Below are positions 33,633 to 41,656 of a stretch of 64,000 nucleotides of DNA, one piece after another. Within the stretch, counting starts at the first letter, position 1. Each line of letters begins with the position of its first letter. The stretch is taken from the NCBI GenBank assembly GCA_022824025.1, contig JAJEBF010000014.1, positions 310,001-374,000 of the forward strand, in the 5' to 3' direction. The stretch comes from Caldilineaceae bacterium (GTDB taxonomy: Bacteria > Chloroflexota > Anaerolineae > Caldilineales > Caldilineaceae). Both the position numbers and the translations under genes were made by a program. The notes below the pieces were generated by a model. It was not told the DNA's origin and did not search any database. It saw nothing but the letters and a program-made list of their open reading frames with translations.

Positions 33633-34628
33633 ATGAACCTGAACGGCGAGACCGCAGAGAGGCCCACACAAATCAGTCAGGCGGCGCCTGTGCCCTTCTT
33701 CTCAGTGCTCATTCCCAATTACAACGGCCGCCGCTATCTGCCAGACCTGTTCGCGGGACTGAAGTCCCAATCCTTCACGGATTTCGAAATAATCTTCGCC
33801 GACGATGCCAGCAGCGACGACTCCGTTGCCTGGGTGCAGGCCAATGCCGGCAACGCGCGCCTGCTCGCCAGGCGGGAAAACGAGGGCTTTGTAGCCACCG
33901 TCAACTTCGCCGCCAGCTCCGCCCGCGGCCGCATCTTCGTGCTCCTGAATAACGACACCCAGCCCGCCCCGGACTTCCTCGCGGAGCTGGCCAAAACGGT
34001 CTGCAACTTCCCCGGCGCAGGAATTATCGCCGCCAAACTCCTCCTCTTCGAAGAACGCGACCGCATTCATACCGCCGGCGACATGATGGGCCGCGACGGC
34101 ATTCCCCGCAACCGCGGCGTATGGTCCATCGACAGCGGACAGTTTGACCACTCTGTTGACGTGTTTGGCGGCTGTGGCGGCGCAATGGCTGTGCGCCGTG
34201 AACTCTGGAATGCCCTCAACGGCTTCGATGAGGAGTTCTGGATGTATCTCGAAGACGCGGATTTTTCGTTCCGGGCTCAACTCATGGGCTGGCAGACCGT
34301 CTTCGCGCCCTCAGCCCACATCTACCATAAACTGGGCGGCAGCGGCGGCGACGAACTGAGCAGCTTCTACGTCGGCCGCAATACCATTTGGACCATCGCA
34401 AAGAATATGCCCACCTCGCTCCTGCTCGCCCACGCCGCCCATATCGTCACCGCCCAATTCGAAATCGCCGCCGACGCGCTCCGCAACTACAGGGGAACAG
34501 CCGCTCGCGCCCGCATGCGCGGTCAGATTGCGGGCCTGCTCGGCCTCCCACGCGTTCTTCGACAGCGCGCTGTCGTTCAATCCCGCAAAAGGCGTCACGA
34601 TGTCGAAATTGATCGCCTTCTAGTCTGA
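33633..34628 (+). CDS. Family 2 glycosyltransferase
   Basis: A 331-residue GT-A glycosyltransferase. It has the opening FSVLIPNYNGRRYLPDLF, FADDASSDDSVAWV, the metal-binding region VLLNNDTQPAPDFL (residue ~105) and the acceptor-side motif LNGFDEEFWMYLEDADFSFR, as in rhamnosyl- and other dTDP-sugar transferases. The start at 33633 has GGGAG five bases upstream and sits one base after the rfbD-like stop. An upstream in-frame ATG at 33594 would overlap rfbD by 38 bp and lacks a Shine-Dalgarno. The pairing suggests it attaches a deoxyhexose such as L-rhamnose during surface polysaccharide synthesis (inference). Confidence 0.88.
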   Translation: MNLNGETAERPTQISQAAPVPFFSVLIPNYNGRRYLPDLFAGLKSQSFTDFEIIFADDASSDDSVAWVQANAGNARLLARRENEGFVATVNFAASSARGRIFVLLNNDTQPAPDFLAELAKTVCNFPGAGIIAAKLLLFEERDRIHTAGDMMGRDGIPRNRGVWSIDSGQFDHSVDVFGGCGGAMAVRRELWNALNGFDEEFWMYLEDADFSFRAQLMGWQTVFAPSAHIYHKLGGSGGDELSSFYVGRNTIWTIAKNMPTSLLLAHAAHIVTAQFEIAADALRNYRGTAARARMRGQIAGLLGLPRVLRQRAVVQSRKRRHDVEIDRLLV

Positions 34629-34696
34629 CGCGCCTTCCACACTCCTGGATACACTCTGTCACAGGGGTGGCGGGAGAATCTGGTTTCGCTGAATCC

Positions 34697-35962
34697 TCAT
34701 TCTGCCGGCGCGGCCAGTCCGTCCAACAGTCTGCTGTCCACCCGGTCACCGATCAGATAGCGCCGGAATCCACTCACCCCTGTCCCCGTCAGGATGTACT
34801 GGCCCTGGCGCACACCAATGTAGTGTTCCAGTAACTGGCTCGTGACGTCCCGCCACGCTTGCGCCGCCGTCTGGTCTCTTCGCTGGAGTTCGATCCAATC
34901 CGCAGGAATCTCGATCGCGATCCGTGCGCCGGTGGCCCCGAAATCCGGCGCGGTCGCTCCCCGGTTGACCACGGCCACGTCCGGTTCGGCCTCAATTTCG
35001 AGTGGGCGTCGCCCCGTACCCTCTTCCCACGTCCTTCGTGCCCTCCGCGAGCTTACCAGCCACGTGAGTTTCAGCCGCGCTGCCGCTACCCGGTTCAATT
35101 CATTGCGAAACGAATACATACTGCGTTCGAATTCGCAGGCTACTGCGCCCAAGCGTGTGAAATTGAGCAGCGCGTTGCCATAGAGCAGGGGGTCCGTCGT
35201 CCAGCAAATCATGTCGATGCCCATCTCCCGGGCCTGCTCTGCCTGCAGTCGCTTGAGCAGCAGGCCGATTCGCCGCCTTCGGACCCCAGGAGCCACTGCC
35301 AGCAACTGCGATTCCAGCTGCAGGTCCTGCCTGAAATCTCCAAGCGGCAGCCCAGCCGGCGCAGGGGCAAAACTGTAGAAACCCAGCAGAAAACCCGCCA
35401 GCGCTCCGTCAACGCGGGCCACCAGCGAACAACCCGTGCCCCCTTCCGCGCAGTGTAAATCGCTTGGGTACAGTCCGTCAGAAGGGCTGTGCCAGATTGC
35501 CTTCTGCAACGTCCGAATTTCTTCTGCCTCTCCTTCGTCGGCGCGCCCGCAATCAACGTCCTCAATCTCAACGTGCGTCGGCGCGAAGACGTGCGCGCCC
35601 TCGGGCCGGTAAAACAGCATCCTCGGGCAGCTCGGCAGCGCCTCCGCGACCGCGCCTGCAATCTCCTCTTCTCCCGCCGCCAGGGCTCCCGGCGCCTGCT
35701 CATAGCGCAGCGTATACAGCGGTTCGCCGCCCTTGGAGTCGCGTGGCAGCAGAAATGCATAGCCGCAGGGCGTCTCGCTGCCCGCAGCCCCGCCGGCCAT
35801 AATCGCGACGCACGCCCCTCCTATCCGGGGTAGGACAGTCTCCAGAAAGTGGTGAGGCAGCAACGACGGCCGCCCCCCCAAGTGCCGTCGCATCGCCCGA
35901 AGTTGGCTCGGCCACTTGGCCGACGCCGGGTCAAGGCGCCGGCCGCTGAGCGCGCGTTTCAT
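34697..35962 (-). CDS. GNAT-like acetyltransferase protein (COG3375 type)
   Basis: The 421-residue protein resembles predicted GNAT-superfamily proteins of the COG3375 kind. After an N-terminal module of about 150 residues with a second GNAT-like look (GACVAIMAGG, GYAFLLPRDS), the core has EEIRTLQKAIWHSPSDG, ARVDGALAGFLLGFYSF and LLAVAPGVRRRRIGLLLKR. That last segment is the acetyl-CoA pyrophosphate loop (V-x3-RRRxIG). IDMICWTTDPLLYGNALLNF follows. Substrate is unknown. The ATG at 35962 overlaps the TGA of the upstream GNAT gene as ATGA, so the two are translationally coupled. A GTG at 35992 would lengthen it by ten residues. Confidence 0.72.
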   Translation of the reverse strand: MKRALSGRRLDPASAKWPSQLRAMRRHLGGRPSLLPHHFLETVLPRIGGACVAIMAGGAAGSETPCGYAFLLPRDSKGGEPLYTLRYEQAPGALAAGEEEIAGAVAEALPSCPRMLFYRPEGAHVFAPTHVEIEDVDCGRADEGEAEEIRTLQKAIWHSPSDGLYPSDLHCAEGGTGCSLVARVDGALAGFLLGFYSFAPAPAGLPLGDFRQDLQLESQLLAVAPGVRRRRIGLLLKRLQAEQAREMGIDMICWTTDPLLYGNALLNFTRLGAVACEFERSMYSFRNELNRVAAARLKLTWLVSSRRARRTWEEGTGRRPLEIEAEPDVAVVNRGATAPDFGATGARIAIEIPADWIELQRRDQTAAQAWRDVTSQLLEHYIGVRQGQYILTGTGVSGFRRYLIGDRVDSRLLDGLAAPAE

Positions 35963-36516
35963 CCTTCCCCCAAATCGTAGCGCTGCTGCCACTCCTCTAC
36001 CGTCATGCCGTAAAACAGCTCGTCCAGGTAGCGACCATCCGTGAATATCGCGCGCCGCACTGTGCCTTCACGCACAAAGCCCATCCCTTCATGCAGCGCA
36101 CGCGAGGCGGCGTTTGCGCTGTGCATCTGAACAGTGACTTTCTGATAACGCAATTCCTTGAAGTAGTAGCGAAGGACGAGAAGCGCCGCCGCCCTGGCAT
36201 ATCCCTTTCCCCGGTGCGGCCCGGCGATACCGATGCCGTACTTGAACACGCCATTGCGGGGCTGGCAGTTATGTGTGTGTATGAAGCCGACCGGCGTGCC
36301 TTCCAGATTCTCAATCACCCATCTGAAGGAGTCATCCTCCAGCTTTCTCTTGGCCTCGGTTCCCGCCCACGCACGCACCTGCGCGATCGACACCGGAGGC
36401 CACACGAACTCCAGATTCCGGGCCATCTCACTATCTTGATTCCATTCCCAGAATACATCCCCGTCCTCCGGCTCCACGCCGCGCAATCGGACTAAACTCG
36501 TCTGCCAGTAGTTCAT
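35959..36516 (-). CDS. GNAT family N-acetyltransferase (RimJ/RimL-like)
   Basis: The 185-residue protein has the RimJ/L-type layout: SLVRLRGVEPEDGDVFWEWN at the N-terminus, GTPVGFIHTHNCQPRNGV, the acetyl-CoA loop GIAGPHRGKGYARAAALLVL and HSANAASRALHEGMGFVREG. Relatives acetylate ribosomal protein N-termini, other small amines or antibiotics; the substrate is not deducible. The ATG at 36516 with AGAGG five bases upstream was preferred over an earlier in-frame start at 36555, which adds 13 unrelated residues. It forms a coupled pair with the larger GNAT-like gene downstream. Confidence 0.85.
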   Translation of the reverse strand: MNYWQTSLVRLRGVEPEDGDVFWEWNQDSEMARNLEFVWPPVSIAQVRAWAGTEAKRKLEDDSFRWVIENLEGTPVGFIHTHNCQPRNGVFKYGIGIAGPHRGKGYARAAALLVLRYYFKELRYQKVTVQMHSANAASRALHEGMGFVREGTVRRAIFTDGRYLDELFYGMTVEEWQQRYDLGEG

Positions 36517-36565
36517 GCCGCCTCTCTCGCCCCTGGTTTCCACTCCAAAGACCATTTGCTTGGAT

Positions 36566-36595
36566 GGTCAGCCGCAAGCCTCCTTCGTTCGGGGA
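36566..36595 (+). repeat. GTCAGCCGCAAGC dispersed repeat, copy 1
   Basis: GGTCAGCCGCAAGC at 36566-36579, followed by cTCCTTCgTTCGGGG, matches the intergenic copies at 38951-38984 and 48819-48850. It lies in the short gap upstream of the coupled GNAT genes. Confidence 0.5.
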
Positions 36596-36745
36596 GACTT
36601 CCTGGAATCGTCCGCCTCCTTTTCCCCGCAGTTGCAGAAAAAAAGAAAGGTTCAGGCCAACATTGGCGCCGAACCCCTACCTGCCTCCTCTGGACCCTAC
36701 CTCTGCCAACCAACCCTCGACCACAAACCACTGCAACGTCTCTAA

Positions 36746-37126
36746 TCAGGTGACTGGCGGCGTGCCCTGCGTCGTCTCCGAAGCCGAATCAGGATCGGTG
36801 GTCCGCTGCTGCCGCCTTGTTGGCGTGATCTCACCCATCGACCCCTTCAGCTCCGACCTGATTACGTTCACGGAGCGCCAGATACCTGCCAGCCTGCTGC
36901 TCGTCGTGATCAGAGGAGTGATGAAACTTGCGCTCACAAATTCGGCTGAACCCTTTACCGTGCCGACTGTCTCCTGGCCGTCTTTGATCACCGGCTTCAT
37001 CTCCGCTCCGATCATCTTGACCAGGCGCCACACTTGCCAGATCAGGATCACCAGCAGCGCGTTCATGATGAGAATTTCCAAGGCCACAAGAATAATGGCG
37101 ATATCCCGAACCGCGGCGCTGACCAC
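36746..37126 (-). CDS. Small membrane protein, DUF948-like
   Basis: A 126-residue protein with one strong N-terminal membrane helix (ILVALEILIMNALLVILIWQ, roughly residues 11-30). A soluble amphipathic segment follows (MIGAEMKPVIKDGQETVGTV, residues 38-57, then KGSAEFVSASFITPL), as in DUF948-type proteins that may be coiled-coil membrane-associated factors. The tail is Thr/Ser/Asp-rich and disordered. It starts at a GTG (37126) with AAAGGAGAG just upstream, which makes the start convincing. Function is unknown. It sits downstream of mnmA and another small membrane protein on the same strand and could share their transcript. Confidence 0.7.
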   Translation of the reverse strand: MVSAAVRDIAIILVALEILIMNALLVILIWQVWRLVKMIGAEMKPVIKDGQETVGTVKGSAEFVSASFITPLITTSSRLAGIWRSVNVIRSELKGSMGEITPTRRQQRTTDPDSASETTQGTPPVT

Positions 37127-37211
37127 GACGCTCTCCTTTTTCGGCCGGTCGGACCGTCAAAAACCTGTCAAACAGGATAATTTCCCGACCGCACGGCCAG
37201 GAATCTCGCCC

Positions 37212-37493
37212 CTAGGGCAGAACAACCCTCATAAGAATGAGTGCAAATACCGATGCCACCGTCGCCTCTAACAGGCTGAGCTGACCTACTCGCAAAGTAT
37301 CCCACTGTAATGTTTCACTGACCCAATGGCCCAACGCAAATCCCAACCCGGCCACAACGATAAACTGCGGCAATTCGCGTAGCGAACGTCCTGTCCACAG
37401 ATGAAATATGCTGGCATAGCCCGTTACAAGCAGTGTACCCAACAGGACCGCCGGACTAAGAATAAGTGATGTGATCGGCGTACCAGGAACCAG
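37212..37493 (-). CDS. Small integral membrane protein of unknown function, start uncertain
   Basis: The product has two to three hydrophobic helices (LILSPAVLLGTLLVTGYASI, FIVVAGLGFALGHWV, LLEATVASVFALILMRVVL) and matches no family I know. The open frame extends back to 37583, but its first ~24 residues would be read from the 3' end of mnmA in another frame and look like a shadow. Immediately after the mnmA stop there is a strong GGGGAGG followed seven bases later by CTG (37491-37493) in frame, and I used that as the start. The next conventional start is TTG at 37442. It is most probably co-transcribed with mnmA. Confidence 0.55.
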   Translation of the reverse strand: MVPGTPITSLILSPAVLLGTLLVTGYASIFHLWTGRSLRELPQFIVVAGLGFALGHWVSETLQWDTLRVGQLSLLEATVASVFALILMRVVLP

Positions 37494-37512
37494 TCGAGTA
37501 CCTCCCCGTTCC

Positions 37513-38700
37513 CTAAGACGCAGGCCCAGCCCGTTCCAACCCGGGCTCAACCGGCCTCGCGTTGCCCGCTTCCGGCCTTTCAATCAACCCCCCACCCAAA
37601 CAACGAGCCCCATCATAGAAGACCGCGCCCTGGCCGGGACTGATTCCGCGCGCCGGCTCATCGAATGCCACCCGAACGTTGCCGTCCTGCAGCGGGAAAA
37701 CCCGGCAGTCGAGGGGACGGCCCGAATAGCGGATCTGACATTGGACCCGGCTGCCTTCCGCAACCGGCTCGCCTGATGTCCAATTGACATCTCTTGCGAA
37801 GAGCTCCAACCTGCCCAGCGCCTCGGCCGGCCCAACGACCAGTTCATTGCCGTCGGGCTCCAACGAGACCACATACATAGGGGAAGCCGAGCCGCTCAGG
37901 CCAAGACCCTTCCGCTGGCCAACCGTATAGTTAGGCAACCCCCGATGCTTGCCAACCACCTTCCCATCCACGTCCACGATGTCGCCCCCGGCCATTGCCT
38001 CAGGAGCCCAGTCTGTCAGAAAGCGCCGGTAGTCGTCGTCAAAAACAAAACACAGATCCATCGAATCGTGCTTGCTGTGAATCGGCAGCCCGCGCGCCGC
38101 CGCCATCTGTCTGACTTCCTGCTTCGGCATATCCCCAACCGGAAAGAGCAGATCCCGCAGCTCAGCCTGGCCCAGCACGCTCAGAACATACGACTGGTCC
38201 TTCTGAAGATCCACACCCCGCAGCAGATGTACGCGACCGTCCTCCTCCCGCCGCAGCCGGGCGTAGTGTCCCGTCGCCAGGAAATCAGCCCCCAGCCGCC
38301 GAGCATAGTTGAGAAGATAGTCGAATCTTATATGACGGTTGCATGCAAGACAGGGATTCGGCGTCAGCCCGGCGCTATACCCATCAATGAAGAAATCCAC
38401 GACTTTCTCTTTGAAAGGCCGCTCGACGTTGATCAGATAGAATGGTATGCCCAGCCGGTCTGCGACCCGCCGCGCATCTTCCACGCTGTCTTCATCACAG
38501 CACTTGTTCCCGGATCCCTCGCCGCTCGCCGCTTCGGCCCACAGGCGCATCATCACGCCAACGCAGCGATAGCCCTGCTCAACCAGCAACGCCGCTGCCA
38601 CTGAACTGTCGACACCTCCGCTCATGGCAACGACGACGGTCGCCTCAGATGGTGAAATCCGTTCCTTGCGTCTCATCGTCCTGTCCATCATGCTGCGCAT
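37513..38700 (-). CDS. mnmA: tRNA-specific 2-thiouridylase MnmA
   Basis: The 395-residue enzyme thiolates U34 of tRNA-Lys, -Glu and -Gln, receiving sulfur relayed from a cysteine desulfurase. It has the PP-loop [15 protein letters not shown], the first catalytic Cys in [14 protein letters not shown], the tRNA-binding [10 protein letters not shown], the second Cys in [17 protein letters not shown], and the C-terminal [15 protein letters not shown] and beta-barrel. A cysteine desulfurase gene lies elsewhere in the window (52702-53895). The ATG at 38700 is the most upstream of several closely spaced ATGs; which of them is used is not settled by a clear Shine-Dalgarno. Confidence 0.95.
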   Translation of the reverse strand: MRSMMDRTMRRKERISPSEATVVVAMSGGVDSSVAAALLVEQGYRCVGVMMRLWAEAASGEGSGNKCCDEDSVEDARRVADRLGIPFYLINVERPFKEKVVDFFIDGYSAGLTPNPCLACNRHIRFDYLLNYARRLGADFLATGHYARLRREEDGRVHLLRGVDLQKDQSYVLSVLGQAELRDLLFPVGDMPKQEVRQMAAARGLPIHSKHDSMDLCFVFDDDYRRFLTDWAPEAMAGGDIVDVDGKVVGKHRGLPNYTVGQRKGLGLSGSASPMYVVSLEPDGNELVVGPAEALGRLELFARDVNWTSGEPVAEGSRVQCQIRYSGRPLDCRVFPLQDGNVRVAFDEPARGISPGQGAVFYDGARCLGGGLIERPEAGNARPVEPGLERAGPAS

Positions 38701-38950
38701 TTTAACACAGCCATCCTTTTTCCGTCATGGCCGGAGCAGCCTGCGCGTGTTCGGGCCCGCTCCTTCTCGCCAACGACTTCGCTGAGCGCAGTTCAGATAT
38801 GCGGCTGCCTGGAAAAGCTGGCTCCAGGATTCAATGAGGTCTCCCAGCGATAGCCCGAAACTTGCCCAAACTACCCTGCTCCTCGGGCTTACCTGTCATT
38901 CTCTCACTCCTCACTTCTCACTCCTCTCCCCCCTCTCCTCGCTTTGGGGC

Positions 38951-38984
38951 GGTCAGCCGCAAGCGGCTTCCCCTGTGCGAGGGG
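38951..38984 (+). repeat. GTCAGCCGCAAGC dispersed repeat, copy 2
   Basis: GGTCAGCCGCAAGCGGCTTC followed by CCCTGTGCGAGGGG; almost the same sequence recurs at 48819-48850 and a diverged copy at 36566-36595. Confidence 0.55.
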
Positions 38985-39062
38985 ACGGGGATTTTGTCTG
39001 AACGGTGATTTGGGACGGGGATTTGTCTGAACGGGGATATGTCTGAACGGGGATTTGGGGGA
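38982..39062 (+). repeat. Tandem G-rich repeat units
   Basis: Three successive units share ATTTGTCTGAACGGGGAT, spaced 20-30 bp apart (38986-39005, 39016-39036, 39037-39060), ending in a G-run ggatttgggggatggggg. Inverted relatives occur at 4190-4275. Confidence 0.6.
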
Positions 39063-39156
39063 TGGGGGAAACGGCAACGGCGAACGGCGACGTCTTTTGA
39101 TCCACGGGGGAGGGCAGCGCCTTTTTGGTGCGCGAAGGGGATGGTGTGAGGGAGTG

Positions 39157-39527
39157 GTGCGTGTTTGTGAGCGTTCGTGAGTGTATGTGAGCGTTTGTGA
39201 GCGTTTGTGAGTGTTTACGAGTGTTTACGAGCGTTCATGAGTGTATGTGAGTGTTCACGAGTGTTTGTGAGTGTCACGAGCGTTCGTGCGTGTTTGTGAG
39301 CGTTCGTGCGAGTTTGTGAGCGTTCGTGAGCGTTTGTAAGCGTTCGTGAGCGTTTGTGAGCGTTCACGAGTGTTTGTGAGTGTCACGAGCGTTCGTGAGC
39401 GTTCGTGAGTGTTTGTGAGCGTTCACGAGCGTTCGTGAGCGTGTGAGTGTTCACGAGCGTTCACGAGTGTTTGTGAGCGTTTGTGAGCGTTTGTGAGTGT
39501 TTGTGAGTGTTTGTGAGTGTTCGTGAG
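39157..39527 (+). repeat. Minisatellite of about 37 ten-bp units (GYGTTYGTGA)
   Basis: A nearly uninterrupted array of 10-bp units GCGTTCGTGA/GTGTTTGTGA. Variation is almost entirely C/T transitions at two positions, with occasional CAC for GTG and a few 8-9-bp units that shift the register (for example near 39271-39290). The plus strand has a TGA in every unit, so it cannot encode protein there. The minus strand is mostly stop-free but has no start with a ribosome-binding site. Confidence 0.9.
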
Positions 39528-39853
39528 AGATTGGAGGTGGAAAAGGGCGGGGATTCGCGAAGTGAAGCGAATCGGGGCCAGGGTGAGTGATAAATGGGCG
39601 GTGTATAGGGGGGTGCAAGGGTCTGACGAGGTGTTGAGGGGGATTGGGCTTGCTTATGGGCGTTGCGGCGGGTGGGGCGGCAGGATGGGGGGTAGGGGGT
39701 TACGTTGCCGCGGGGAAGTGGGACAGGTGTTTATTATATTCTATTTGTTTTTCAGCCTTCCCTGGTCAGGAGGTTGGGACGGGCTGGTGGCTGATTACGG
39801 CGCCATTGGGGGCGTCCGGGTCGTGAGGTTCGTCCTGCGTTCTTTCGTAGTCG

Positions 39854-40159
39854 TCATCCTGATAGAGGTTCTCGAGGAGGCGAGTCAGTTCGCCGGCCTG
39901 AACGCACTGCGGTCATGTCTTCTGTGAGGAGCTCGATGATGTCTTTGAAGCGTTTGGGGACGCGCCGGTCGATCCGGGTGGCGGTGGCGGCGCTGCCGCC
40001 GTGGACGCGCCAGGCGTGCAGTTTGTCGGCGGGGGCGTGGGCGATGCAGTAGCCGTCCAGGTCGCGATGCCCTTCTGCCTGACAGGGGGAGCCGTCTTTG
40101 CGGACGCCCTTGCAGAGGGGTTGTGTGTTGGTGAGCGAGTGCGCGCGGGGATGTCTCAT
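39854..40159 (-). CDS. Small Cys/His-motif protein of unknown function
   Basis: The 101-residue product has a likely metal-binding N-terminal half with C16-x9-C26-x11-C38-x2-H41 (LCKGVRKDGSPCQAEG, then LDGYCIAHAP), followed by a basic region RVHGGSAATATRIDRR and a helical stretch RFKDIIELLTEDM. Small proteins with this CxnC...YCxxH layout are found near phage and plasmid genes and in otherwise uncharacterised families; function is unknown. I chose the ATG at 40159, about 11 nt after AGGAAGGA, because the upstream extension to 40387 is arginine-rich shadow sequence. It sits alone between the minisatellite island and an FmdE-like gene. Confidence 0.6.
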   Translation of the reverse strand: MRHPRAHSLTNTQPLCKGVRKDGSPCQAEGHRDLDGYCIAHAPADKLHAWRVHGGSAATATRIDRRVPKRFKDIIELLTEDMTAVRSGRRTDSPPREPLSG

Positions 40160-40247
40160 GGTGTGATATGTCCTTCCTAAGGCGCATCCCCGCCGTGTAA
40201 CCCCCCCAAAGGTCGTCCCGACGTGTGTACAGTTTCCATCACACGGC

Positions 40248-40275
40248 TGTAGGGGGGGCCCCGTGCGGGCGTCCT
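40248..40275 (+). repeat. GC-rich dispersed repeat, copy 2
   Basis: TGTAGGGGGGGCCCC followed by GTGCGGGCGTCCT, closely similar to the copy at 4067-4092. Confidence 0.45.
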
Positions 40276-40427
40276 CCTCGTCGATTCTTCGTATGTTAGG
40301 CCCGCGACGCATCCCCACCGCCACCCGCTGCAGTTTGCGTACTTCGCGCCCTTTCGCGTCCCTTCGCGGATCACCCGCCGTTCGCAATCCGTCGACCTCC
40401 GCGCCTCAACACTTCACCAAACACGGG

Positions 40428-40460
40428 CCACTGCAGTGACTGACCACTGAACCCTGACCA
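40428..40460 (+). repeat. CCACTGACCACTGCAGT-type dispersed repeat
   Basis: CCACTGCAGTGACTGACCAC followed by TGAACCCTGACCA. The same motif in rearranged order occurs at 1801-1820, 2195-2219 and 52009-52036, each time in an intergenic gap. Confidence 0.5.
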
Positions 40461-40599
40461 GCGCAGCTCTGTCCACTGCCGTTTTCGGTAGAAAGAGTCT
40501 TCAGGTTTCGGTACAAGACCCCGGAATGTGCTCAAAAACGCGCCCCTCTTTGGGAAGCCCCCCACTTCGTTGCGTACCAAAAGAGCAATTTGAAAGGAG

Positions 40600-40608
40600 T
40601 GGTATAAT
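40600..40608 (+). promoter_or_regulatory. Extended -10 promoter for the FmdE-like gene
   Basis: TGGTATAAT (TG at 40600-40601, consensus TATAAT at 40603-40608) with no recognisable -35 at the proper distance, typical of extended -10 promoters. It implies a leader of about 85 nt before the ATG at 40700. Confidence 0.6.
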
Positions 40609-40699
40609 GGGGCCGCGAGGCCGCGTACACAACCTTTCGACGCATACCTGAAATCAACGATGCGCGAGGAAAGACGGCCGCAACAGAGGAGTCCTCTCC

Positions 40700-41338
40700 A
40701 TGACGACATCGATCGACACCTTACCGCAGGTCGTCTCCCAAGCCCTGACAGATGCCCTCGAAGTGGCCGCGGCCCGTCACAGGCATCTCTGCCCCCGCCA
40801 GGTGCTCGGGGCGCGCTGCGCCATCGCCGCCGCCCGCATCCTCAGCCTCGAAGTGCCGCGCCCAGACAAACGTCTCCTCGTGATCTCGGAGACCGACGGC
40901 TGCTTCGTCGACGGTGTCGAGGCCGTTGCCGGCGTCTCCGTAGGCCGGCGCACACTACGCGTCGAGGACTACGGCAAAATCGCCGCGACCTTCGTCGACG
41001 TCAAAACCGAACGCGCTCTCCGCGTCGCGCCGCGACTCGACGTACGCCAGCGCGCCCATGACTACGCGCCAGAGCAGACGCGCCGCTATTTCGCCATGCT
41101 CCACGGATACCAGCGCATGCCCGATGAAGAACTGCTCTCATTCCAGTGGGTCAAGCTCACGAAGCCGGTCGCCGCCATCGTCAGTCGCGCCGGCGCACGG
41201 GCCAAATGCGAAAGCTGCGGCGAAGAAATCATCAACGAACGCGAGCTCCTCCAGGATGGCAAGATCCTCTGCCAGTCTTGTGCCGGAGATGCGTACTTTT
41301 CGGTTGAAAGCGATCCGCAGTTGATCAGGAGATCGTGA
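40700..41338 (+). CDS. FmdE-family protein with C-terminal zinc ribbon
   Basis: The 212-residue protein has an FmdE domain, named after subunit E of formylmethanofuran dehydrogenase: HRHLCPRQVLGARCAIAAAR at about residues 27-46 with the family CPRQVLG motif, then SETDGCFVDGVEAVAGVSVG with the second conserved Cys. The C-terminus carries a four-Cys zinc ribbon, CESCGEEI...ILCQSCAG. FmdE-like proteins outside methanogens are widespread and probably bind metal or a molybdenum/tungsten cofactor, but their role is unproven; no methanofuran genes are nearby. GAGGAG eight bases upstream of the ATG and an extended -10 promoter support the gene start. Confidence 0.85.
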   Translation: MTTSIDTLPQVVSQALTDALEVAAARHRHLCPRQVLGARCAIAAARILSLEVPRPDKRLLVISETDGCFVDGVEAVAGVSVGRRTLRVEDYGKIAATFVDVKTERALRVAPRLDVRQRAHDYAPEQTRRYFAMLHGYQRMPDEELLSFQWVKLTKPVAAIVSRAGARAKCESCGEEIINERELLQDGKILCQSCAGDAYFSVESDPQLIRRS

Positions 41339-41656
41339 GTTGCAGAAAATCGCTCTGTCAATCCTGGACGAATCCCGTGCGACGGCATGACCGTGTCGCC
41401 CACGGTACTGGCGCCGCCTTGGGGCCTCGCCAATGTGCTGAGGAACGCCACCAGCTAACCGGCTGCGCGCAAAAGGGCTCCAACTGCCCTGAATCAATAG
41501 CGTTTCGGTCATCACCTTGAATCTGATTCGCGGCATTTGACCTGGTTCCAACTCCGGAAGGGCGCCGCTCCCTGAAGACTGCGAATCTCCTGCACGGGCG
41601 ATCAAAACTCAACATTCTTTCGCAGAGGACCGAATCCTGCGAAATAGAGTAGCCAT
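41339..41656. other. 318-bp intergenic region, no feature seen
   Basis: Between the FmdE-like and AlbA-type genes I see no coding frame with family similarity, no clear terminator and no recognisable repeat. Confidence 0.5.

Larger units (their letters stand above)
38701..39853. other. 1.15-kb gene-free G-rich island
   Basis: No credible gene is present. From left to right it holds a C-rich segment (38890-38945), a GTCAGCCGCAAGC repeat copy (38951-38984), G-rich repeat units (38982-39062) and a 10-bp-unit minisatellite (39157-39527). A small hairpin follows (GATTCGC/GCGAATC, 39552-39573), and then a very G-rich, C-poor stretch with an AT-rich patch near 39728-39760. The plus strand is strongly G-rich from about 38985 to 39850, unlike the C-rich noncoding DNA elsewhere in the window. 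The 136-codon frame at 39517-39927 begins inside the repeat and runs antisense into the next gene, so it was not called. Confidence 0.7.
40160..40699. other. 540-bp intergenic region with repeats and an extended -10 promoter
   Basis: No gene is apparent. It contains the second copy of the TGTAGGGG...GGGCGTCCT repeat (40248-40275), a copy of the CCACTG-rich repeat (40428-40460) and, near its right end, a clear extended -10 promoter ahead of the FmdE-like gene. Confidence 0.6.

Noticed and set aside
39157..39527. CRISPR-like array
   Set aside because: Units are contiguous 10-mers with no unique spacers and no cas genes near.
39517..39927. 136-codon plus-strand frame after the minisatellite
   Set aside because: Starts in the repeat array, lacks a good ribosome-binding site and overlaps the minus-strand Cys/His gene.
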